The notes under the pieces are model-generated. The model ran no database searches. It saw only the letters and a program-made list of their open reading frames with translations, and was not told the DNA's origin. The translations under genes and the position numbers were made by a program. This document shows positions 15,814-24,033 of a stretch of 57,933 nucleotides of DNA, piece after piece. Position 1 is the stretch's first letter. Every line of letters begins with the position of its first letter. The DNA comes from Mesorhizobium amorphae (GTDB lineage: Bacteria > Pseudomonadota > Alphaproteobacteria > Rhizobiales > Rhizobiaceae), in NCBI RefSeq assembly GCF_014843845.1, contig NZ_JHQS01000032.1:1-57933 (forward strand), read 5' to 3'.

Positions 15814-16287
15814 CTAGGCCGACTTGAGCAACTGGCGGATGCCGCCTGACAGCAGCTCGCCGGCGTCGGGCCTGCCCGTCGGGCCGTCAACGCCGCTCTC
15901 CTCGTCGAAGCGGTCATGCTCGAACTGCGGGGCTTCGGGCAGGGGCTGCAACCAGTGCTCGCGCCGGGTGATCCAGAGTTCGTAGTCCGGCTGCAGTTCG
16001 GTCGGCGCCACGTCGAGGCTGCCGATCATCACTTCGACCTCGTCCTCGCCGACCGAGGTGACGCGCCCGCCGCAAGTCGGACAAAAGCTCCTGCCGCCGT
16101 AGGTGCTGACGATCCCGGCCGTCTCGAACGCTGCGAGCGGCCACACAGCGAAAGCCGAATAGGCTGATCCGCTGGTCTTGCGGCAATCCTTGCAATGGCA
16201 AAGCCCGACCCGAAGCGGTTCGCCGATCACCGAGAACTGGACACCGCCGCACAGGCAGCTGCCGCTTCGCCTGATATCGCTGGACAT
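15814..16287 (-). CDS. GFA-family zinc protein (glutathione-dependent formaldehyde-activating fold), 157 aa
   Basis: Cys pairs CLCGG (residue 12), CHCKDCRK (residue 30) and CPTCGG (residue 69) are the zinc-binding sites of the GFA/CENP-V fold. Some members are claimed to assist glutathione-formaldehyde adduct formation; most are uncharacterised. The C-terminal 40 residues extend beyond the usual domain. A strong GGAGGA ribosome site fixes the start at 16287 rather than the longer frame. It is a monocistronic gene with AT-rich sequence downstream. Confidence 0.85.
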   Translation of the reverse strand: MSSDIRRSGSCLCGGVQFSVIGEPLRVGLCHCKDCRKTSGSAYSAFAVWPLAAFETAGIVSTYGGRSFCPTCGGRVTSVGEDEVEVMIGSLDVAPTELQPDYELWITRREHWLQPLPEAPQFEHDRFDEESGVDGPTGRPDAGELLSGGIRQLLKSA

Positions 16288-16412
16288 GGCTGTTCCTCCT
16301 GCCGGCGCCCTCCTCAAGCCTGCTGCGACATCGCGCCGGAATGTCTGCCCGAATCAATTCGCACGAGGCGTAACGGTTCCACGCCTACATGCGGGGAGGG
16401 CGCGAGCTCGCA

Positions 16413-16703
16413 TCAATTCGGGAAATCGAAAACCGGCTCCTGGCAGCGATAGAGGCGGCACTGGCCGTCGCGTGTCGGTACGGCGGCGGCGGTCGGCACC
16501 TCCGGCCAGTCGCATTCGTTGCCGAACTGGCGCACATACCGGTCATAAGTGTTCTGCCCGGTGGTCAGCACCGCCGAGCGATGACTTTTGACAAGGGCTT
16601 GCGTCTGTTCGCAGGTCATCGTGCGGGTATCCGGCCGCGAATGCGCCGGCGTCGCGGCAACGATCATCGCACCGGCAATGCATGCGATCGCGTGAGCTCT
16701 CAT
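16413..16703 (-). CDS. Small exported Cys-containing protein, 96 aa
   Basis: A signal peptide (MRAHAIACIAGAMIVAATPAHS) precedes a mature part with four Cys residues (TCEQ, NECDWP, QCRLYRCQ), suggesting two disulfides in the periplasm. It has a GGAGGG ribosome site. The family is not known to me. It lies 29 bases downstream of the small membrane gene on the same strand and may share its transcript. Confidence 0.7.
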   Translation of the reverse strand: MRAHAIACIAGAMIVAATPAHSRPDTRTMTCEQTQALVKSHRSAVLTTGQNTYDRYVRQFGNECDWPEVPTAAAVPTRDGQCRLYRCQEPVFDFPN

Positions 16704-16732
16704 CTTGGGATCCCTCCGGCGAGCAAGAGTGT

Positions 16733-16900
16733 CTAGAAAACCGCAAGATACTTCAGCAGCGAGATGATGCCGATGATGATGACGACGATCTGCGCGATCT
16801 GCCGGGTGCGGCCATCGAGAGGCAGCCGCTGGACGAGATAGAGCACCAGGATGATCACCAGGAAGGTGATCAGAATGCCGATAAGGACTGATGACGCCAC
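16733..16900 (-). CDS. Thivi_2564-like small membrane protein, 55 aa
   Basis: The reverse strand from a GTG start gives ASSVLIGILITFLVIILVLY, then LPLDGRTRQIAQIV and a second helix ending in LLKYLAVF. Two membrane helices connected by a PLDGR loop is the pattern of the small Thivi_2564-type membrane family. A GGGAGAG ribosome site lies just upstream of the GTG. Too short for many gene callers but convincing in composition. Confidence 0.7.
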   Translation of the reverse strand: MASSVLIGILITFLVIILVLYLVQRLPLDGRTRQIAQIVVIIIGIISLLKYLAVF

Positions 16901-17254
16901 GTCTTCTCTCCCAAGTCTCTAAAGTAAATCAAGATCAAATACGTGGTGGAAAACGCCGCGGCTGCCCGGTTGGTTCCTCTCGGACAATTCCGCTCGAGCC
17001 TGCGATGCTGGCGAAGGTTCCCTCACTATTTTCCCCTTGCGTGATGAAAATGGGCTCGAAAAGCGTCGTAGGCGCCCTGTATCTGCCGATCGGCCGAGCC
17101 CGCGTGGTCCGGCACTGGCGCGTGAAAGTTTCAAGGGCGCAAAGCGCGTCCGGCGCTTTCGCTTTGCCGGATGCTTGCTAAAGCTGAAGCGAAATGTCTG
17201 CCGGGCCGAGTCTGTCGAGGCAGGGACTGACGAGCTTGGACGGAACTTCTGCCA
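16901..17254. other. Intergenic region between divergent genes
   Basis: About 354 bases between the small membrane gene and the transporter. It contains a short AT-rich patch (16921-16945) fitting a promoter for the minus-strand genes. I see no supported gene. Confidence 0.35.
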
Positions 17255-18481
17255 ATGACATTGACGGGCGCGGCCGCACTTCTGATCCTTGTCCTGACCT
17301 ATGCCGGCGTCGCCGTCGGCCGCATCCCCGGACTGCGCCTCGACCGGGCAGGAATCGCGCTGCTTGGCGGCGCGGCGATGATCGCCGTCGGCGCGCTCAG
17401 CATGGAGGACGCCTATCGCGCCATCAATTTCGACACCATCACGCTGCTGCTCGGCATGATGATCGTTGTTGCGCATCTGAAGGTCTCGGGTGCCTTTCGC
17501 GCTCTCGGCGGCTTCGCCATCGAGCACGCGCACGCGCCGTTCATGCTCCTGGTGATCTTGACGCTTCTGACTGGTGTGCTCTCGGCCTTCCTGGTCAATG
17601 ACGCGATCTGCCTGGTGATGGCGCCGATCGTTGTCCACGTCACCCGCGTCATCAACCGCAATCCGATCCCCTATTTGATCGCCACCGCCACGGCCTCCAA
17701 CTGCGGCAGCGTCGCCACCATCACCGGCAATCCGCAGAACATGGTGATTGGTGCGCTGTCGGGCATTTCCTACCCGGCCTTTTCGGCCGCACTGGCGCCG
17801 GTTGCGCTGTTCGGCCTTGTCGTCGTCATCGTCATCGTGCGCATGGTCTACCGGGCCGAATTCGCGCGCACGGCCGAGCTAACACCCGAGGTCTATCGTG
17901 GCCGCATGCTGCCGGGGCAGGTGCTGAAGGCGGCGGTCGTCTGCATCGGCCTGGCGATCGCCTTCTTCGCCGGCGTGCCCGTCGCCAAAGCGGCGCTGAT
18001 CGGCGGCGCCATCCTGCTGCTCACCCGCGCCATCAAGCCGGCCCGCATCTACCGCGAGATCGACGGGCCGCTGCTGTTCATGTTCGCCGGCCTGTTCATC
18101 GTCGTTGCCGGTGCCGAAAAGACGCTGCTGACATCAGACATGATCGCCTCGGCAAAGGACCTCGGCCTGGACGACGTCTGGCGGCTCTCCGGCTTCACCG
18201 CGGTGCTCTCCAACATCATGAGCAATGTGCCGGCCGTGCTGGCACTGCGGCCGTTCATACCGGGCCTGGAAAATCCGGAGCGCGCCTGGCTGGTCGTGGC
18301 CATGAGCTCGACGCTGGCCGGCAATTTCACGCTGCTTGGCTCGGTCGCCAATCTGATCGTCGCAGAGCAGGCGCGGCGCGCCGGCACGCCTCTGTCCTTT
18401 GGGGCGTTCTTCAAGGTCGGCCTGCCGCTGACGCTGATCACGCTTGTTGCCGGCACCGCTTGGCTGGCATTCGGGTTCTAA
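17255..18481 (+). CDS. ArsB/NhaD/CitM-superfamily anion transporter, 408 aa
   Basis: It has about 11 hydrophobic helices. FLVNDAICLVMAPIV and TASNCGSVATITGNPQNM are the two conserved substrate/ion loops of the ion-transporter superfamily that includes ArsB, NhaD and SLC13/CitM; a second half repeat ends in NIMSNVPAV and GNFTLLGSVANLIV. It would move an anion or carboxylate, or exchange Na+/H+, across the inner membrane; the substrate cannot be decided. No arsenic or citrate genes are adjacent. It ends three bases before the convergent TetR gene. Confidence 0.8.
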   Translation: MTLTGAAALLILVLTYAGVAVGRIPGLRLDRAGIALLGGAAMIAVGALSMEDAYRAINFDTITLLLGMMIVVAHLKVSGAFRALGGFAIEHAHAPFMLLVILTLLTGVLSAFLVNDAICLVMAPIVVHVTRVINRNPIPYLIATATASNCGSVATITGNPQNMVIGALSGISYPAFSAALAPVALFGLVVVIVIVRMVYRAEFARTAELTPEVYRGRMLPGQVLKAAVVCIGLAIAFFAGVPVAKAALIGGAILLLTRAIKPARIYREIDGPLLFMFAGLFIVVAGAEKTLLTSDMIASAKDLGLDDVWRLSGFTAVLSNIMSNVPAVLALRPFIPGLENPERAWLVVAMSSTLAGNFTLLGSVANLIVAEQARRAGTPLSFGAFFKVGLPLTLITLVAGTAWLAFGF

Positions 18482-18484
18482 CAG

Positions 18485-19069
18485 CTAGTTCCTGCTCCCA
18501 GATCGCGCCCGAACGAGCGTCGCCGCGGCATGTCCGGCCGCCTTGATATAATCGGGGTTGTGGTGGATCAGCATGCTCGAGAAGGCGCCGTCCATGAGCA
18601 GCACGATCTCGCGCGCCAGCATATGCGGCGCTGTGACGTTGTGGGCCGACAGTTCGTCGGCGAGCCATTTCTCGAAATTTGTCTTGTGCCGCGATCCGGC
18701 CTTGACTGCCGGATGTCCGGGCGTCGAGGCAAGCTCCGCGGCCGTGCGCAGGAACCCACATCCTTTCCATTTGGGATGGCGGGCGACACGCGCCAGATTG
18801 GTGAAGATCGCTTCGACCTTGCGGTCGGCACCACCTTCGGCGGCATCGAACCAGCCGGCCATCTGCTTTAGATTGGGCTGGTCGCGGGCATCGAGATAGG
18901 CGGCGATCAGGTCGTCCTTGCTCTTGAAATGATAGTACAGCGTCCGCTTGGTCAGCCCTGCCTTCTCGGCGATGGCATCGACGCTGACGCGGCCGATTCC
19001 TTCGGCATAGAAGAGCTTCGTCGCGGCATCGACGATGCGTTTGCGGGTAGGGCTGGCGAGGTCGATCAT
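18485..19069 (-). CDS. TetR/AcrR family repressor, 194 aa
   Basis: The N-terminal HTH reads RIVDAATKLFYAEGI, VDAIAEKAGLTKRTLYYHF, followed by a helical ligand domain. The start at 19069 (MIDLASP) was chosen over a longer in-frame extension because the extension runs through the palindromic operator at 19077. The location suggests control of its own gene and of the divergent enoyl-CoA hydratase gene. The effector is probably a hydrophobic or acyl compound, which is inference. Confidence 0.85.
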   Translation of the reverse strand: MIDLASPTRKRIVDAATKLFYAEGIGRVSVDAIAEKAGLTKRTLYYHFKSKDDLIAAYLDARDQPNLKQMAGWFDAAEGGADRKVEAIFTNLARVARHPKWKGCGFLRTAAELASTPGHPAVKAGSRHKTNFEKWLADELSAHNVTAPHMLAREIVLLMDGAFSSMLIHHNPDYIKAAGHAAATLVRARSGSRN

Positions 19070-19076
19070 GCCGCTA

Positions 19077-19100
19077 TGTATACCGACTAGTAAATATACA
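19077..19100. promoter_or_regulatory. Palindromic operator for the adjacent TetR regulator
   Basis: TGTATA and TATACA arms (perfect inverted repeat, 12-base gap) are centred on an inner ACTAGT palindrome with the same axis at 19088.5. It sits between the TetR start and the enoyl-CoA hydratase gene, in an AT-rich patch that could also hold the -10 boxes. Confidence 0.7.
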
Positions 19101-19152
19101 GACAATCCGAAAGCTGATCCCCTGCGGCCCTTCCATGCAGGAGGTGAAAGAC

Positions 19153-20067
19153 ATGACCAAGCTGGTGCTTTGCGATATCCGCGACCGCGTCGCGGTGCTG
19201 ACCCTCAATCGTCCCGAAAAACTCAACGCCTTGAACTACGCCCTGATCGACCGCCTGCTGGCGATGCTCGATGCGGTCGAGACCGACGATGCCATCGGCG
19301 CCGTCATTCTCACCGGAGCAGGGGAGCGCGCCTTCTCCGCCGGCGGCGACATCCACGAATTCTCGGCCAGCGTGGCGCTTGGCGCCGATGTCGCCTTGCG
19401 CGATTTCGTCATGCGCGGTCAGCGGCTGACGGCGCGGCTGGAGGCCTTCCGCAAGCCCATCATCGCCGCCGTCAACGGCCTCGCCTTCGGTGGTGGCTGC
19501 GAAATCACCGAAGCCGTGCCACTTGCCATTGCCAGCGAGCGAGCCCTGCTCGCCAAGCCCGAGATCAGGCTTGCCATGCCGCCGACCTTCGGCGGCACGC
19601 AGCGCCTGCCGAGGCTCGCCGGTCGCAAGCGGGCGCTCGAACTGCTGTTGACCGGCGAGGCGTTTTCACCGCAGCGCGCGCTCGAACTCGGCCTCGTCAA
19701 CCAGGTGGTGCCGCACGCGGAACTGATGTCGGCCGCACTTGATCTCGCCCATCGCATTGTCAGGCACTCGCCAGCGGCGGTGGCGAGCATACTCACCGCG
19801 GTGGCTCGCGGCCTCAATCAGAGCATTGCCGAAGGACTGCTGGTCGAGGCCGAGCAATTCGCCCGCATGGCCCCGACTGCCGACCTGCGCGAAGGGCTGG
19901 ATGCCTGGATCGTGCGGCGCAAGCCGGGCTTTGGCGGCTCGTGGACGCACATCACGCGGCCGGACGAGGCGAGGCGACCCTCATTGGCGCCGGATGAGCC
20001 TGGCGCACAGGATCAGGGCGCCGCCGCGACACGACCTTTTATGTCGGGGTGGAAGCGGCAGAAATAG
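19153..20067 (+). CDS. Enoyl-CoA hydratase/isomerase (crotonase) family, 304 aa
   Basis: Crotonase motifs are clear: LNRPEKLNAL, the oxyanion-hole segments ERAFSAGGDI and NGLAFGGGCEITEA, and KPEIRLAMPPTFGGTQRL with the likely catalytic Glu. It probably hydrates trans-2-enoyl-CoA in fatty-acid breakdown or a related CoA pathway in the cytoplasm. A GGAGG site fits the ATG at 19153. The protein is about 40 residues longer than usual: after RRKPGFGG the frame runs through non-homologous sequence and, antisense, through a cupredoxin-gene remnant (20013-20075), so the C-terminal tail (to GWKRQK) is probably acquired by rearrangement. Probably controlled by the divergent TetR. Confidence 0.88.
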   Translation: MTKLVLCDIRDRVAVLTLNRPEKLNALNYALIDRLLAMLDAVETDDAIGAVILTGAGERAFSAGGDIHEFSASVALGADVALRDFVMRGQRLTARLEAFRKPIIAAVNGLAFGGGCEITEAVPLAIASERALLAKPEIRLAMPPTFGGTQRLPRLAGRKRALELLLTGEAFSPQRALELGLVNQVVPHAELMSAALDLAHRIVRHSPAAVASILTAVARGLNQSIAEGLLVEAEQFARMAPTADLREGLDAWIVRRKPGFGGSWTHITRPDEARRPSLAPDEPGAQDQGAAATRPFMSGWKRQK

Positions 20068-20075
20068 TCCGCCTC
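20013..20075 (-). pseudogene. 3' fragment of a cupredoxin gene
   Basis: Reading the minus strand gives EADYFCRFHPDIKGR and an Ala-rich end with stop. This matches VDYFCRFHPNMKGH at the C-terminus of the intact cupredoxin at 23713, including the Cys and His copper ligands; the Met ligand is replaced by Ile. The DNA at 20036-20067 is nearly identical to 23747-23778. No upstream part of the gene is present. It overlaps the 3' end of the enoyl-CoA hydratase gene. Confidence 0.75.
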
Positions 20076-20212
20076 CGATAGGCGCTGGGTGGGTAGACCT
20101 AATTTTCCTAAGCCTAGGCGCTAGAACTACTCGCTTGCGCATTGGCGACCGGTGGCTCCACCTTAGGCTCCATTCGCAGCCGCATTGTCGGCGGTTGGCA
20201 AAGGAGGCATCG

Positions 20213-21535
20213 ATGGTCGCTCTCGCTCGCAGGCCCTGGGTTTCATCGCTCTGCGACGAATTTGCCCAGCAGTTGGCGCAGAAGACGAGCGGTCAGAAGA
20301 CCGACGCCGTCATGGCGGCGATCAATAGTGGGATCGAGCTGAACCGGTCGATCCACGATGCGGACTGCATCAACCTCAACCCGGCGACCAATGTGATGAA
20401 CCCGAAGGCCGAAGCCGCACTGGCTTCCGGCCTGGGATCGCGCCCGTCGCTGGGCTATCCCGGCGACAAATATGAAATGGGATTGGAGGGTGTCGAGCAG
20501 ATCGAGGTGATCGCCGCCGAGCTGGCAGCCGAAGTTTTCGGCGCCAGCTATGCCGAGATCAGGGTGCCGTCCGGCGCCATCGCCAATCTCTATGCGTTCA
20601 TGGTTGCGGCTCGGCCGGGCGACGGGATCATCGTCCCGTCGCCGGCGATCGGCGGTCATGTAACCCACCATATGGCCGGCTGCGCCGGGCTTTACGGGCT
20701 CGACATCCACACCGCACCGGTTGATGCCGACGGCTATACCATCGACGTCGGCAAGTTGCGCGACATGGCCAGATCGGTAAGGCCGAAGATGATAACCATC
20801 GGCAGCAGCCTCAATCTTTTGCCGCATCCCATTCGCGAGATCCGGGCGATAGCCGACGAGGTCGGCGCGCTGGTGCTCTTCGATGCGGCGCATCTGTGTG
20901 GGATGATTGCCGGACACGTCTGGCAGCAACCCCTACAGGAAGGCGCCCATCTGATGACGATGAGCACCTACAAGAGCCTTGGCGGACCGCCTTCGGGCCT
21001 GATTGTCACCAATGACGCCGCAGTCGCCGAAAAGCTCGACAGGATCGCCTTTCCCGGCATGACCGCCAACTTCGATGCCGCCAAGTCGGCCGCTCTGGCG
21101 ATCACGCTTCTGGACTGGAAAGACCACGGCAGGGCCTACGCCGCGACGATGGCACGAACCGCAAGGGCGCTGGCGGATGGTCTTGCCGATCGCGGCCTGC
21201 CGGTGTTTTCGACCGGCAAGGGTTATACGACATCGCATCAGTTCGCCATCGAGGCGGCCGAGTTCGGCGGTGGCCAGGCAGCGGCGAAGAAGCTGCGGCA
21301 GGCCAACGTCCTGACTTGCGGCATCGGCCTGCCCATCGACGCTGTCGACGGCGACATGAACGGGTTGCGCTTCGGCACACCCGAGATCGTCCGCTGGGGC
21401 ATGACCGAAGACGACATGCCGGAACTTGCGGCTCTCATCGCCAGAGCGCTGCGCGGCAATGACGCCAGCGAACAGGTCGCGGCGGATGTCACGGCATTCC
21501 GGCGCCGGTTCAACAAGCTTCATTTTGTGAACTGA
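20213..21535 (+). CDS. SHMT-family PLP enzyme (glyA-like paralogue), 440 aa
   Basis: A fold-type I PLP enzyme of the serine hydroxymethyltransferase family: LNPATNVMNPKAEAAL, LGYPGDKYEMG, the internal-aldimine segment TMSTYKSLGGPPSG (Lys in YKS) and the aromatic/Asp strand LVLFDAAHLCGMIAG. Length is normal. The sequence around the Lys differs from the usual TTHKTLRGPRGG of housekeeping GlyA, so it may act on another beta-hydroxy or alpha-methyl amino acid rather than serine/glycine. It has an AAGGAGG ribosome site. It is followed by an amino-acid-binding protein and a GcvA-like regulator, suggesting a catabolic unit. The substrate is inference. Confidence 0.75.
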   Translation: MVALARRPWVSSLCDEFAQQLAQKTSGQKTDAVMAAINSGIELNRSIHDADCINLNPATNVMNPKAEAALASGLGSRPSLGYPGDKYEMGLEGVEQIEVIAAELAAEVFGASYAEIRVPSGAIANLYAFMVAARPGDGIIVPSPAIGGHVTHHMAGCAGLYGLDIHTAPVDADGYTIDVGKLRDMARSVRPKMITIGSSLNLLPHPIREIRAIADEVGALVLFDAAHLCGMIAGHVWQQPLQEGAHLMTMSTYKSLGGPPSGLIVTNDAAVAEKLDRIAFPGMTANFDAAKSAALAITLLDWKDHGRAYAATMARTARALADGLADRGLPVFSTGKGYTTSHQFAIEAAEFGGGQAAAKKLRQANVLTCGIGLPIDAVDGDMNGLRFGTPEIVRWGMTEDDMPELAALIARALRGNDASEQVAADVTAFRRRFNKLHFVN

Positions 21536-21582
21536 CGCCTGAAGCGGCGGGAAAAGCCCGCCTTTCTCTAAAAAACAGGGGA

Positions 21583-22704
21583 ATGAAAATGCGCATGATC
21601 GTGCAGATGATGACTGCTGCCCTAATGACTGCCGCGACTGTCGGTGCCGCGAGGGCGGATATCGTGTTCGGCGTCGCCGGACCGATGTCGGGACCGAATG
21701 CCGCTTATGGAGAACAGTATCGCGTCGGTGTCGAAACGGCTGTCGAGCGCATCAACGCCAATGGCGGCGTCCTCGGCCAGAGGCTCGCTGTCTCTGTTGG
21801 CGATGATGTCTCCGACCCGAAGCAGGGCGTTTCGGTCGCCAACAAATTCGTCGCCGACGGCGTACGCTATGTCGTCGGGCACTATAACTCGGGCGTAACT
21901 ATTCCGGCTTCCGAGGTCTACGCCGAGAATGGGGTTCTGTTCGTCACGCCGACGGCCACCAACCCGATGGTGACCGAGCGCGGCCTGTGGAATGCCTTCC
22001 GCGCCTGCGGCCGCGATGACCAGCAAGGCATCATTGCCGCCAAATTCATCCTCACCCGCTTCAAGGACAAGAAGATCGCGATCGTCGACGACAAGTCGAC
22101 GGCGGGCAAGGGCCTCGCCGACGAGATGGCCAAGGCCTACAATGCGGGCGGCGGCAAGGAAGTGCTGCACGAGGAGATCAACCCCGGCGAGAAGGACTAC
22201 AGCCCGCTCGTCGCCAAGATCAAGCAGTCGGGCGCCGACCTCGTCTATTACGGCGGCCAGCACACCGAGGCTGGCCTGATCGTGCGGCAGATGCACGACC
22301 AGGGCGTCACCACGATCCTGATGGGTGGCGACGGCATCTCCAACAGCGAATTCGGCGCCATCGGCGGTGACGGTGCTGCCGGAACCCTGATGACGTCGTT
22401 CCCCGACCCGGCAACATTCGCGGAGGCCAAGGATGCCGTCGCCGACCTGAAGGCCAAGAATGTGCCGACCGAGGCGGTGACCCTCTATGCCTATGCAGCA
22501 ACGCAGATCCTTGCCGAGGCCATCGCCAAGGCCAAGGCCGACGATCCCAAGGCGGCGTCCGAGTATCTTCATTCCGGTGCCAGCTTCTCGACGGTGCTCG
22601 GTTCGATTTCCTATGACGACAAGGGGGATATCAAGCAGCCGGGGTTCGTCGTATTTGAGTGGCGGAAGGTCGACGGCAAGGTGACCCCGGTGGCCCTCAA
22701 ATAG
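21583..22704 (+). CDS. Branched-chain amino acid ABC transporter substrate-binding protein (LivK/LivJ type), 373 aa
   Basis: An N-terminal signal peptide ending AARADI precedes a type I periplasmic-binding fold: FGVAGPMSGPNAAYG, INANGGVLGQRL, DDVSDPKQGVSVANKF and GVRYVVGHYNSGV. It binds an amino acid or amide in the periplasm for a Liv-type ABC transporter. No permease or ATPase gene is nearby, so it is an orphan that must work with a transporter encoded elsewhere. ATGs at 21583 and 21589 are both possible starts. It is 47 bases after the SHMT-like gene and probably co-transcribed, ending at a strong terminator. Confidence 0.9.
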   Translation: MKMRMIVQMMTAALMTAATVGAARADIVFGVAGPMSGPNAAYGEQYRVGVETAVERINANGGVLGQRLAVSVGDDVSDPKQGVSVANKFVADGVRYVVGHYNSGVTIPASEVYAENGVLFVTPTATNPMVTERGLWNAFRACGRDDQQGIIAAKFILTRFKDKKIAIVDDKSTAGKGLADEMAKAYNAGGGKEVLHEEINPGEKDYSPLVAKIKQSGADLVYYGGQHTEAGLIVRQMHDQGVTTILMGGDGISNSEFGAIGGDGAAGTLMTSFPDPATFAEAKDAVADLKAKNVPTEAVTLYAYAATQILAEAIAKAKADDPKAASEYLHSGASFSTVLGSISYDDKGDIKQPGFVVFEWRKVDGKVTPVALK

Positions 22705-22712
22705 AAACACCA

Positions 22713-22745
22713 CGTCGGCGGCCGCACACCGGCCGCCGACGTTTT
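22713..22745 (+). terminator. Strong intrinsic terminator
   Basis: CGTCGGCGGCC and GGCCGCCGACG form a perfect 11-base-pair stem followed by TTTT. It separates the SHMT-like/binding-protein transcript from the LysR gene. Confidence 0.9.
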
Positions 22746-22758
22746 CCGGGAACGGACG

Positions 22759-23658
22759 ATGGCCGTCAATCCGCCGCGACCTCGAATGCCGCCGCTCAAT
22801 GCCTTGCGGGCCTTCGAGGCGGCCGCCCGCCACGAAAGCTTCGCCAAGGCCGCGGACGAGCTTGGCGTGACACCAGCGGCGGTGTCGCATCAGGTCAAGG
22901 CGCTGGAGGCGTGGCTGGGCTCGTCGTTGTTCGTCCGCCACCCCCAGGGGCTGCATCTGACCGAGGCCGGTCGCGCGGCCCTGCCGGCCTTCTCCACCGC
23001 CTTCGACGCCATGGGCCTTGCCGTCCAGGAACTGCGCATCTCGGCGCCGAGGCCCCAGGTCAGCATCGCCGCCTTGCCGTCGATCGCCCAGCTTTGGCTG
23101 GCGCCGCGCCTGCCGGCGCTACGCGCCGCGCATCCAGCGCTGCGCCCATCCATCCATGCGCTCGAGGAGGCGCCGGATTTCAGGCGCGAGCCCTTCGACC
23201 TCGCCATCTTCCTGACCAGGCATGCTCCAGCCGGCAGCCGCGCTTTCAAGCTTTGCGACGATGTCATCTTTCCGGTCTGCGCGCCCGCACTGGCCGGGCT
23301 GCTGAAAACACCGGTCGATCTCTCATCGCAGCTTCTGCTGTGGGACACCACCTGGACCGGCGACTGGAGCCTGTGGTTCGAGGCTGCCGGGCTGAAAAGT
23401 CCGTCGATCGAGTCCGGCTCCGGGTTTTCGCTCTACAGCATGGCGCTGCAGGCGGCCATCGACGGCGCCGGCGTGCTGATGGGGCATGAAGCCTTGGTGT
23501 CGCGCGCGCTTTCTGCCGGTTCGCTGGTTGCGCCGTTCCCGGAGCGGCGCGTGCCCACCGGCCTCAGCCTCTCGATCCTTGCGCCGGACCGCCCGCCCGC
23601 CCAGGCCGCGCAGATGATCGACTGGCTGCTTGCGCAGAGCGCAGCGAGCCAAGGCTGA
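22759..23658 (+). CDS. LysR family regulator, GcvA-like, 299 aa
   Basis: The winged HTH is at residues 10-70: PPLNALRAFEAAARHESFAKAADELGV, then TPAAVSHQVKALE, the sequence type of the GcvA subgroup. A periplasmic-binding-like effector domain follows. GcvA of enteric bacteria controls glycine cleavage; here the adjacent SHMT-like and amino-acid-binding genes fit a related role, but GcvA-like regulators are numerous and the target is inference. It lies just after the terminator with a short leader. Confidence 0.85.
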   Translation: MAVNPPRPRMPPLNALRAFEAAARHESFAKAADELGVTPAAVSHQVKALEAWLGSSLFVRHPQGLHLTEAGRAALPAFSTAFDAMGLAVQELRISAPRPQVSIAALPSIAQLWLAPRLPALRAAHPALRPSIHALEEAPDFRREPFDLAIFLTRHAPAGSRAFKLCDDVIFPVCAPALAGLLKTPVDLSSQLLLWDTTWTGDWSLWFEAAGLKSPSIESGSGFSLYSMALQAAIDGAGVLMGHEALVSRALSAGSLVAPFPERRVPTGLSLSILAPDRPPAQAAQMIDWLLAQSAASQG

Positions 23659-23712
23659 TCTGATGGCAACCGGCGGCAACAAGCGATGGCTTCGCCGCCG
23701 GTCTCAAACTCA

Positions 23713-24033
23713 TCAAGGCGCCACGTCCAAATGGCCCTTCATGTTGGGGTGGAAGCGGCAGAAATAGTCGACTGCTTCCACCTTCTTGAGGGTGATCCGC
23801 CGTTTCGATTTTGGCGGGATCATCACCTCCCAGCCGCCTTTTACCGTGGCCGTGTGGGCGAACGCATCCTTGTTCACCCATTCGATCGTGTCGCCGACCT
23901 TCGCCTGGATATTTGCCGGCGTGAAGACGAGTTTGTCGATCGTCACCTCGATCGTGGCGGCCAGCGCCGGGCTGGCGACGAGCGCCAGCGCCAGAGCGCC
24001 CGCGAGCGATCGTATCAGCATGCCGGCTTTCAT
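23713..24033 (-). CDS. Periplasmic cupredoxin (amicyanin/plastocyanin-like), 106 aa
   Basis: The signal peptide ends at about residue 26 (ASPALAA). The type-1 copper site is complete: His60 in AFAHTATV and Cys92, His95, Met98 in YFCRFHPNMKG. It is a blue-copper electron carrier or copper-binding protein of the periplasm. Its start overlaps the DUF4142 stop by four bases, so the two are translationally coupled, and they lie downstream of an ECF sigma gene. A truncated second copy of its 3' end lies at 20013. Confidence 0.9.
   Translation of the reverse strand: MKAGMLIRSLAGALALALVASPALAATIEVTIDKLVFTPANIQAKVGDTIEWVNKDAFAHTATVKGGWEVMIPPKSKRRITLKKVEAVDYFCRFHPNMKGHLDVAP

Noticed and set aside
21622..22956. 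444-codon minus-strand frame
   Set aside because: Antisense shadow of the amino-acid-binding protein gene and the start of the LysR gene.
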